Assembly (NCBI GenBank): GCA_903813345.2 | Contig: CAIIXF020000435.1 | Location: forward strand, 1 to 64,000 | DNA length: 64,000 nucleotides | Direction of reading: 5' to 3' | Source: Owenia fusiformis | Taxonomy: Eukaryota > Annelida > Polychaeta > Sabellida > Oweniidae | Shown here: positions 56,561 through 63,724 of the stretch, piece after piece | How positions within the stretch are numbered: the stretch's first letter is position 1 | How the letters are laid out: each line of letters begins with the position of its first letter | The notes under the pieces: model-generated | What the model was told of the DNA's origin: nothing | The model's database searches: none | What the model saw: the letters and a program-made list of their open reading frames with translations, nothing else | Translations under genes and position numbers: made by a program

Positions 56561-58268
56561 TTATTCTTTCTTCCTCTTCCTCCTTACAAGATTTCTCACC
56601 AACTAGAAGAACTTACTTTAAGCTACCTACATGATCAACTAGGGAATGTATCTGGGATGATGGGAAATTAGGTCAAATTTTTATCTAGGTCAAAGGTCAA
56701 GAACTAGGTCAAATTTAGGTCAAATCAACATTCTGTCAATTATCTTCGTTGTTGTTTGTCGTTACTCCTTCTTCTTTTTTTCATCATGTAGCTTAGAAAA
56801 AAACAAATCGAGAGTGTGCCAACCGTTTTTTGATTACTCTTACCGATTTTGAGATATGGCGTCCAGAAAGTAGGTCAAACTAAAAAGTTAACTAAATTTA
56901 ACATATGAGCTATGAAATAAGTGTAGAATTTTCTCAGGAATCTGAATCTGCAAACCAAATTTTGATCCGACTTCCGGTTCGAAAGTTATGGCGTTTTGAA
57001 ATTTCGAGAAAAACGATCTGATGATATCCTGATAGAAAGTCAAGAGTAGCAAAGAAAATATAGAAAAAATCATCCATCCTTCCTTCCTATCCTGTCTAAT
57101 CATATCCTTCCTATCTATCTTTCCTTTCTATCCCTTCCTTCCTATCCTATCCTTCCTTCCTATTCTATATCCTATTCTATCCTAGAACTGGGTCAAATCT
57201 TACATTTTCAATATTCTATCAATTATCTTCGTCGTTATTTATCGAAACATCTTCATCTTTTTTTCATCACGTAGCTTATAAACAGCCCTTTTATAAGTGT
57301 GCCATCCGTTTTTTGATCACTCTTACTGATTTTGAAATATGGCGTCTGGAAAGTAGGTCAAAACAAGAAGTTCTCCAAATTCAATGTATGAATTATGAAT
57401 TAGGTGTAGAATTTTGTCAGGAATCCGGATCTGCAAACAAAATTTCAATCCACTTCCCATTCGGAAGTTATGGCGTTTTGAAAGCTCAAAAATCGCTAAA
57501 TTTGGTGCCACATGTTAAGTCAATGGGAAAAAAGACTTTTTTGAATTGTAAAATATGAGATATAGACTGAGTGCAGCTTAACATAATGAATTCCAATAAA
57601 AGAAGGGTACCTCAAAAGCTAATTAGCTTCAAAATTTGGACACCAAAATCTTAAGGTCAAAATCTAGGTCAAATTCATAGTTTTTCCTAATTTTTACGAT
57701 TCTGACACTACACTTAAATGATTTGTTTCAAAATTTTGTATACAGGTATCAAAGAGTGTGCTTATAGTGTTAGCCTTTTGCCGTCAGAAAGTATTTTGAG
57801 CCACTTTTGAGATATGGTGTCCGAAAAGTAGGTCAAAATAAAAAGTTCTCCAAATTTAACTTATGAGTTATGAATTAAGGGTAGAATTTTCTCAGGAATT
57901 CAAATCTGTGAATCAACTTTCAATCTGACTCCCGGTTCAGATTCAAAGCCATTTTAAAATTCACATTTGCCAGTATCCATAATGCAGATCCATCAAATAT
58001 ACTTTCAAAAATTCCTACTTACCTACTCGGCTACATACCTACCCGGCTACCTACTTAGCTACCTACTTCTCAGCTACCTACTCAGCTACTTGCTCAGCTA
58101 CGTACTCAGCTACCTACTCAGCTGCTTACTCAGCTACCTACTCAGCTACTTACTCAATTACTCAATCGTCTACTTACTCAGCTTACTACTCAGTTACTTA
58201 CTCAGCTCTTTACTCAAGTAAATCAATCTGGAGTCTTAAATTGAACTTTGTTCAATTTACAAATCTAG
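56561..58268 (+). mobile_element. HINE-like unit 12 (chimeric, type B end)
   Basis: AGGTCAAAGGTCA is at 56687-56699, and a short TATCC/CTTCC microsatellite spans about 57075-57185. At about 57183 the microsatellite runs straight into a second 5'-type body (AGAACTGGGTCAAATC), which continues through another core set to a CTACTCAG minisatellite at about 58010-58215. The type B 3' hairpin ends with CTAG at 58265-58268. The unit is therefore a fusion of a truncated type A unit and a type B unit. Confidence 0.65.
58010..58215 (+). repeat. CTACTCAG-type minisatellite in unit 12
   Basis: Same family as the array at 53255-53455, with words such as CTACTCAGCTAC. It is immediately followed by the type B 3' end. 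Confidence 0.85.
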
Positions 58269-58273
58269 TATAA

Positions 58274-58279
58274 TTTATT
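58274..58279 (-). promoter_or_regulatory. Candidate poly(A) signal AATAAA
   Basis: The minus strand reads AATAAA here, about 190 nt downstream of the stop codon at 58465-58467. It lies between the last HINE-like unit and the gene. Placement fits a 3' untranslated region, but AATAAA is frequent in AT-rich DNA. Confidence 0.35.
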
Positions 58280-58464
58280 TTCCCATAACTTATTTACATT
58301 GAATTTAGTATGTAAGTACTACTAGTATATCTAGTTGGCCTGCTCGCTATCTCTGCGATTCTCTCTTTAAGTATTTGTGTAACAAAGGATCACATTTCTT
58401 TCGGAAATGATCAGCAGTCTCTATAATATTGTCAAAGTTGCAGCACAGAAGGATATACTACTGT

Positions 58465-58546
58465 CTATTCGTCTGAAGTCCTTGTATTTGTCATGGCGAT
58501 GGCTTCTGTTTGGATCTTTTTCAGGTCCTCCCATCTTGTGTGGTAA
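58465..58546 (-). CDS. Terminal exon of an unrecognised gene (exon E)
   Basis: Eighty-two nucleotides on the minus strand follow the acceptor TTCCAG. The first base completes the split Arg codon (CG from the upstream exon plus T), then 26 codons run to TAG at 58467-58465. The peptide reads YHTRWEDLKKIQTEAI and ends TSDE. It is charged and could be helical. The intron to exon D is 317 nt (58547-58863), with GTAAGT and AG boundaries and matching phase. I do not recognise the family. A different 36-codon frame just downstream (to 58347) is treated as 3' untranslated sequence. The phase match supports a real gene, but there is no transcript evidence. Confidence 0.5.
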
Positions 58547-58863
58547 CTGGAATTATGAATGTCCTATACATTAATACACTGTAAGTATAATATTCTTTAC
58601 CAATATTATTACAAAATTATGCATAAGCCTTCTACTTATTATTACTTTTCATGTTAGCCTATCTTTATTACTTCTGACTCAATGTGTAGACTTCAAAGGT
58701 AAAAAAAATATTTATCAAGTTCAATAATTTTGAATTCTATTACCATTGGAGTAAGATTGCTGGCATATAGGGCACCATATATAGGAATTACAAAAGTTGT
58801 ATTTATTAGAAGTGTGTAAATTAAATAAGTTTAAAAAAGTCCATATTGCCCATTTACACTTAC

Positions 58864-59045
58864 CGTTGAGCAACTCCTTTGACATCCTCAAAGAAGGATG
58901 TTGAATCCTTTAGGCCTTTGTTGCCTTCTACACTTTCCCATAATTGGGACATATCTGTTGCCTTCCTCTGAAAGAAGTATTTGATTCCATATTCAAAATG
59001 CCCTTTGTATGCACCATTCAGAAAAGGAAAGTGAATGCTTCCACG
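58864..59045 (-). CDS. Internal exon of an unrecognised gene (exon D)
   Basis: This is the best-supported coding block in the window: 60 uninterrupted minus-strand codons plus two bases. It ends at the strong donor CAACG/GTAAGT and begins after GAGAG (the acceptor could instead be a few bases away). Composition is protein-like, rich in Lys, Glu, Phe, Tyr and Gly. Segments include FPFLNGAYKGHFEYG, FFQRKATDMSQLWE and FFEDVKGVAQ. The 5' end is in phase 0 with exon C and the 3' end is in phase 2 with exon E. There is no signal peptide or membrane segment. I do not recognise the domain. An exon of a host gene and a transposon-derived coding remnant are both possible. Confidence 0.58.
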
Positions 59046-59476
59046 CTCTCAATGTCTATCTATATATTTGTTGACACATTCAAAGAAGTTATTTCACATT
59101 AGGCCTACTTTTCAAATTATTGTTAAATGTTCATTGTTAATTAATTGATTCTTCAATGGATATATTAACTAGATCACCTATAGGCTGTATAGTGTATAGT
59201 ACCCCAGACAACTTCAATGGAACAACTATTCTTCTTGAAATTTTGAAGATTCATTCTGGAGGCAATTTCCAACATGGAAAACTGTATTTTATTGACACTG
59301 AAGTGTTTTTAAAAAAAGCTATCAAAATCATAAGATTATTAATTTTGATACGATATTTAATTTACAAGTTGGAAATTGTCTCCGGAATAAATCCTGAAAA
59401 TGTCAATAAGATAAGAACACGACTGCATCATTGAACCTGTTCTAATAATTGTATTTTCCAATGCTATAATACTCAC
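59046..59476 (-). other. Putative intron between exons C and D
   Basis: AT-rich sequence bounded by GTGAGT and GAGAG. It contains a forward-strand 92-codon open frame (59156-59434) with no recognisable similarity, which I regard as fortuitous. I see nothing else here. Confidence 0.4.
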
Positions 59477-59544
59477 CATTGCCATGAGGCATTGCTGCAC
59501 ATCCTCTTCTGAAGAGGTGCCAGTTGGAATGTTACTAAATACAG
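59477..59544 (-). CDS. Internal exon of an unrecognised gene (exon C)
   Basis: The minus strand encodes VFSNIPTGTSSEEDVQQ and ends CLMAM at the donor ATG/GTGAGT. The start is uncertain. The acceptor AAGAAGAG/CT matches the phase of exon B (G plus CT makes Ala) and gives a 99-nt intron, but its pyrimidine tract is poor. Alternative AG sites lie 2 and 5 bases upstream. An acidic Ser/Glu/Asp run is the only obvious feature. The intron to exon D spans 59046-59476. Confidence 0.45.
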
Positions 59545-59643
59545 CTCTTCTTAGGTGTAGTTATGTTTTACCCTGCATATGCTTGCCCTTTTGGTGCATC
59601 TTAATTGTGAATTAATCAATTAATTTGATAAATCAATACATAC

Positions 59644-59718
59644 CTCGTGAAAGTTGTTCATAGTTTAACCATCCTTTTGGGTTTTTGCTCCACCCCCACA
59701 AGCTTTTTGTTGTTATAA
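59644..59718 (-). CDS. Internal exon of an unrecognised gene (exon B)
   Basis: Seventy-five nucleotides on the minus strand lie between the acceptor TTATCAG and the donor CACGAG/GTATGT. The 24 full codons include SLWGWSKNPKGWLNYEQLSR, which is Trp-rich and unlike translated random AT-rich DNA. It starts needing one base from an upstream exon and leaves one base for the next. It joins exon C in phase. The family is unknown. Confidence 0.45.
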
Positions 59719-59976
59719 CTGATAACAGTTACCTGAAAATATAGTTTTCTATGAACATTGGCAGATTTGCTTACCATAATAGTTTATGTAAATTAAAGTT
59801 CGAAATAATATCTTTGAAAAGAGAATTCAGTTTGCACACACAAATTGTTTATAATATTTTAACAGGGGCCAAAAGTTAATATATAATGCTAGATTATTTT
59901 GTCATAGTTAGGGTTGACATATTTACAATTTCATTATAGCCCTGTGAGGAAGCATAGGCTATTAACATGTTGAATT

Positions 59977-60372
59977 GGTGATATGACATGAGGGCATAAT
60001 AAGGTTATGAACATGGTAGCATGATGAAATGAATGGTGATATAACATTGGGGCATGATGATATAAAACAAACATGGTGATATAACATGGGAGCAGGTAAT
60101 ATGAAATGAACATGGTGACATAACATGGGAACATGGTGATATGAAATGAACGTGGTGATATAAAAGGGTACATGGTGATATGAAATGAACATGGTGATAT
60201 AACATGGGATCAAGGTGATATGACATGAACATGGTGATATAACATGGGAGCATGGTGATATCACATGAACATTGTGATCTAACATGGAAACATGGTGATA
60301 TGAAATGAACATGGTGATATAACATAGGAACATGGTGATGTGAAATGAACATGGTGATATGACATGGGGGCA
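59977..60372. repeat. 40-bp minisatellite (about 10 copies)
   Basis: A 40-bp unit is made of two related 20-bp halves, both beginning CATGGTGATAT. Anchors TGAAATGAAC or its variants fall at 60181, 60221, 60261, 60301 and 60341. Copies at the left end are more degenerate. Because 40 is not a multiple of 3, all three minus-strand frames stay open for long stretches (79, 131 and 139 codons) with the same His/Met/Ile-rich peptide pattern; these are repeat artefacts. Confidence 0.92.
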
Positions 60373-60462
60373 CGATTCCAACGATATGCTGAATAAGCAA
60401 AATAAATTATTATTAGCCTAGATTTCATAAAACTGTTAAAACGTTTACTCTACGCACCTAGC

Positions 60463-60596
60463 CTAAATAGCTATTCCCAGTTGCATTCCACATTGCTGAT
60501 ACATGGCCCTCCATCCATTGATTATGTAATTATTGTATTCTTCACTGCCTTCACTCCTCATGATATGCCAACATCTGACCAATGCCAACATCAAGT
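60463..60596 (-). CDS. Exon-like block with in-frame stop (exon A)
   Basis: The minus strand has a textbook acceptor, TTTTATTTTATAG, followed by two bases and 43 sense codons to TAG at 60465-60463. Segments are LMLALVRCWHIMRSEGSEEY and NNYIINGWRAMYQQCG. Both other frames stop within about 45 bases. No usable donor precedes the TAG; the nearest, AG/GTGCGT, lies just after it. The block is either a terminal exon of its own transcript or a broken internal exon of the gene formed by the exons at 58465-59718. A 744-nt interval containing a minisatellite separates it from exon B. Confidence 0.4.
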
Positions 60597-60603
60597 CTAT
60601 AAA

Positions 60604-60805
60604 ATAAAAAGGTAGCCTAGAATATCACTCAGAAATTACATTTTGGCCAGGATTTTGGCCCATGTCTGGCTTCATTCAGAAAACGTATATGCATTGCAGA
60701 TTATAAATATCTTTTTTAAAACTCCAAAGAACTAGCCTATGCCCTGGACTTTTAAGACAAGACTTTCAGTGACTTTGAAATTTTTTTTCAATTTCTCCTG
60801 AATTT
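60604..60805. other. AT-rich sequence, nothing identified
   Basis: I find no convincing exon, repeat or RNA here. It lies upstream of exon A with respect to the minus-strand gene. Confidence 0.5.
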
Positions 60806-61472
60806 ATATTTATAATATTTTTCACATGATGTCCGACAGTCGAAAAATCCATTTCTTTTCTCATTCGGCCGTATTCCTGAGCTTTTCAGCCATATATAAT
60901 AAATTTGGTCTATGACTTATCTACACCTCCTTCCTTTCGTCAAAAAGCTGAGCAGAATCATGTCAAATTACATTTTCTTCTGATTAATCCTCTAAATTTC
61001 AAAATGGTGGATGATTCGAAAAAATCTCATGACGTGACAAGTCATTACATTTTGTAAACTTGACCATCATACTTGAGATTGTTAATTATATTTTTTACAT
61101 TATGTGAAATTACATAAGTTTAGATTAATTTGTAAACTGGATTATCACATTTGAATCTGTTTATTTATAATTTGGGATATTTATCACCCCTTCAAAAATT
61201 AAACTATAGTTCAGTCATGGAATTCATGGAACTCTGGCAAATTCTTGGAACTCTGACGTCACTTGAACAGAGGGTGAGAAGAAACTTTTCTCAAGAAAAT
61301 GGCCGAGTTTCTTCCTGTATTTGGGTCAAATTTCGAGAATCTGCCTACTGACTAGGAGAATATACACACATTTGACTTCAAAAAATAAGTCATGTAAATA
61401 TGAGTAAGTAGACCAAATGATTTTATTGAGATTTTTGACTGTCGGACAGCATGTGAAAAATATTTTAGATCT
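60806..61472. mobile_element. Diverged inverted-repeat (foldback/MITE-like) element
   Basis: The left arm (60806-60849) contains TTTTTCACATGATGTCCGAC. The right arm (61430-61472) contains its inverse, GTCGGACAGCATGTGAAAAA, with a few mismatches over about 43 bp. A weaker inner pairing joins TTTGGTCTATGACTTAT (about 60905) to AAGTCAT...AGTAGACCAAAT (about 61388-61418). There is no transposase frame inside. A short direct repeat starting TTGTAAACT occurs near 61055 and 61131. Target-site duplications are not evident. Confidence 0.55.
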
Positions 61473-61775
61473 ATCTTTAAATTTCACCCTAGCCTATCCC
61501 ATAGAGCCTATCTGGCATTTGAAAGTCTTCTATATAATAGGTGCACCTAACATATGCTCATTTATTCATAACAAAACAATCAAATATATACTTACAAGTG
61601 AAAATTGCAGACAGATGGCAGAGACTGGCACAGAAATCAAAATTTAAAATATGTGGCTTCTCAAACTTCCTGTATGAGTCATAGAATGTGTGACGTCATA
61701 GGTCAAAAGTTCAAGGGGATTTCCCAGGGATTTCCCTAAGATGTCAAACTCAATGAAGAAATCACAATAATGAAT
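61473..61775. other. AT-rich sequence, nothing identified
   Basis: Forward-strand open frames here (for example 61417-61647) are short and resemble nothing known. A TGACGTCA palindrome lies near 61691. Confidence 0.45.
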
Positions 61776-62029
61776 GTTATAACATACCTATGATGATGTA
61801 TAGTGCAAAGTGTACACAAGACAGCGGGCCAATATAAGTTTTGAAAAGCCCGCGCCCGCTAACTTTCTGATTGGGCAAGGCGCTGACGTCATAACCAATC
61901 AATCGAAGATACAACTGCGCGAGCAATTTTTCTAAACTCATTTCAATCATTTTCAAACCATTTGTTTGTCAATTCTATAAAAAAAACGGTACTCTCTGAC
62001 CAGTCTACATCATCACAGGTATGTTATAA
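61776..62029. mobile_element. 254-bp element with ~24-bp terminal inverted repeats and promoter-like interior
   Basis: The left end, TTATAACATACCTATGATG (from 61777), and the right end, CATCACAGGTATGTTATAA (to 62029), are inverse copies with one mismatch over 24 bp. The interior has ATTGG at 61870-61874, TGACGTCA at 61884-61891, CCAAT at 61895-61899 and TATAA at 61976-61980. The right terminal repeat contains CAG/GTATGT, a good splice donor, at 62016-62024, and the inverted left end has the equivalent on the other strand. It could be a MITE carrying regulatory motifs, or a promoter with a non-coding first exon. Confidence 0.5.
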
Positions 62030-62040
62030 ATCATTTATGT

Positions 62041-62640
62041 TTACTTCCTGCGAAAGCTATTTGGATTTTGATATAATAGCTTTCCCACGGAGCATTTGGA
62101 CAGCTCAGTGATCGTGACCTTTGAAATCGAATTAAGTAGATCCGCGGCTTACTTTTGGTCTCTAACTGTGTCTTACATCAGTATCATCAATCCGTGTAAG
62201 TATTGGAGCGCTTGAGTACTTCTTTTTCGATCAAGACTTGTAATTGTTAGGTCGAGTGAATCGTTTTACTGCCAAATTCCAATATGGCGGTTTCTGCTCG
62301 GACATTTTCGTAAATCTCCGGAGGTTGTCCGAACCTAACTAATTCTCAAAATTCATTTCGTTCGTTGCGTATCTCGCACCTAGCAAACCGCCATATTGGA
62401 AATAGGTCTGTAAAACTTTAACTCGATGAACAATTTACAAGTCTTGATCGAAAAAGAAGTACTCCAGCGCTCCAATACTTACACGGATTGATGATACTGA
62501 TGTAAGACACAGTTAGAGACCAAAAGTAAGCCGCGGATCGACTTAATTCAATTTCAAAGGTCACTATTGATCAGCTGTTCACTTCTCCGTTTGAGAGCCA
62601 TAAGTTTCAAAATCTAACATGGCTCTCGAAGTGAGTAAAT
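62041..62640. mobile_element. 600-bp foldback element with ~250-bp inverted arms
   Basis: The left arm (62041-62293) and right arm (62385-62640) are inverse copies with a spacer of about 90 bp. From GATCCGCGG to GACTTGTAA the pairing runs about 115 bp with a single difference (CTTGAG against CTGGAG). Identity falls toward the outer ends. Both arms end internally at the motif CCAATATGGCGGTTT. There is no coding capacity. The organisation is that of a foldback or non-autonomous DNA transposon. Confidence 0.82.
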
Positions 62641-62752
62641 TTATGTCACTATCGTGGCACATATGCCCTCGGTTCTCAGAGATCAATGTCCCTCCCAAGG
62701 TCGGGCCGTATATCACTGAGACCTCGGGCATATATGCCACGATAGTGACATA
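62641..62752. mobile_element. 112-bp palindromic MITE-like element
   Basis: The arms are TTATGTCACTATCGTGGCA (from 62641) and its inverse TGCCACGATAGTGACATAA (to 62752). They pair for about 43 bp each, with a few mismatches, around a centre rich in CCC and GGG. It directly abuts the 600-bp foldback element on its left. Nothing coding is present. Confidence 0.75.
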
Positions 62753-62859
62753 ACCTCTAATTATTTATAATAAAATATTTCAAACTCTAAATAAGTAATA
62801 TCAATATTGCTTAATTCAATTAATAATACTGTAATAATAGTCAGAAAAAATATAAGTTT

Positions 62860-63050
62860 TGTTAGTGCTAAATCAGCACTAACTTAGCACTAAATAAGCA
62901 CTGCTAAGTTAGTGCTGATTTCGTACTAACTGAGGTTTGTACTGATTTGGTACTGATTTATTAGCGCTAATTGCACACAAACATTATTTGTACCAATTCT
63001 GTACCAATTCGCGCCAAAAAAGATTAGCGCTGATTTAGCGTGGAGTTATT
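62860..63050. repeat. Degenerate TTAGTGCTGA / TTGGTACTGA repeat
   Basis: A run of about 10-12 bp words such as TTAGTGCTGATTT, GGTACTGATTT and TTAGCGCTAATT alternates with inverse versions (AATCAGCACTAA, TTAGCACTAAA). The region can fold on itself. It ends near TTGGCAGTGTAG. Confidence 0.65.
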
Positions 63051-63160
63051 TTGGCAGTGTAGATATATCCTGTAATCCTGATTTTGAGGTTTCCATATCC
63101 AGAACCTCCATATCTCCCGCCATATTCCCCGGCTTCCACGCATATCTTCCCGCTTCAGGT

Positions 63161-63365
63161 AATTGAAAAAAAATGTTTAATTTTTTTTTTTAATTTGAAA
63201 AACGAATTGAAAAAAATTTTGAAAAAAAAATTTTGGGAAAAAAAAGCTGAAAAAAAGATTTTGAAAAAAATTGCAAAAATTCGAAAAAAAATTGAAAACA
63301 AAAATTTTGAAAAAAAAGTTTAAAAAAAAAGTTTGAAAAAAATTTGAAATTAAAGTTGAAAAAAT
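63161..63365. repeat. A-rich low-complexity tract
   Basis: GAAAAAA-type words with interspersed TTTTG. A forward open frame (63084-63323) running into the Lys-rich translation of this tract is not a gene. Confidence 0.8.
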
Positions 63366-63369
63366 CTGA

Positions 63370-63655
63370 AATATGTCCTCAAGCTTGAATCAAGCCTGAA
63401 AAAATCAAGCTTGAGAAAATCAACATTGATTCATGCTTGATTCATTGTAGATTTTGGTTTGAAAATCTCAAGCTTGATTCAGTGTTGATTTTTCAGGCTT
63501 GATTCAAGCTTGAGAATATCAATGTTTAATCAAGCTTGATTTTAAGGTTGATTCAGCATTGAGGTTTTTCAATGTTGAATCAAGCTTGATATCAAGCTTG
63601 AATCAACCCTGATTTGCCATCAACATTGATTCAACCTTGGGAAATATTTGCTGTG
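63370..63655. repeat. Degenerate TTGATTCAAGCTTGA repeat
   Basis: Many copies in both orientations of words related to TTGATTCAAGCTTGA and CAACATTGATTCA, several with the palindrome TCAAGCTTGA. The region is highly self-complementary. It ends at TTTGCTGTGTACC. Confidence 0.7.
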
Positions 63656-63724
63656 TACCATTTTCGTTCTGTGAACGTGCTACTTTAAAAACGGAGGAAA
63701 AGTAATTTGCAGTACTGTCAACCC

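Larger units (their letters stand above)
39366..58268 (+). mobile_element. Tandem array of 12 Helitron/Helentron-like (HINE-like) non-autonomous units
   Basis: Twelve diverged head-to-tail units end at 41448, 42874, 44367, 45771, 47663, 49031, 50450, 51859, 53506, 54917, 56560 and 58268. Each 3' end has the same order: a TCTGGAGTCT subterminal repeat, a hairpin (arms GAAATTGAAC and GTTCAATTTC or a close variant), about 6-8 nt, then CTAG followed by T. In 11 of the 12 the following sequence is TTATT. The 5' AGACTCCAGAT is the inverse of the 3' ATCTGGAGTCT. Helitrons are known to end in a short hairpin followed by CTRR before T. Helentrons and HINEs are known for subterminal inverted repeats, TT target sites, internal core repeats and microsatellites. 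I see no Rep/helicase gene, so the units are non-autonomous. Open frames of 60-107 codons recur here only because the core DNA recurs. Confidence 0.72.

Noticed and set aside
58347-58454. Minus-strand frame with CC-x6-ETADHF-x3-C, like the cysteine/histidine motif near the C-terminus of some non-LTR retrotransposon polymerases
   Set aside because: Only about 36 codons, preceded in frame by a stop, and located in what the gene model makes 3' untranslated sequence. It may be chance or a tiny remnant; a translated search of this segment would decide.
59156-59434. Forward 92-codon frame
   Set aside because: It lies in the putative intron between exons C and D on the other strand and has no recognisable similarity or supporting signals.
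59934-60400. His/Met-rich frames of 79, 131 and 139 codons on the minus strand
   Set aside because: All three frames are open because of the 40-bp minisatellite and give the same repeated peptide.
61417-61647. 76-codon forward frame
   Set aside because: It overlaps the right arm of an inverted-repeat element and has no recognisable domain or splice context.
63084-63323. 79-codon Lys-rich frame
   Set aside because: It runs into an A-rich low-complexity tract.
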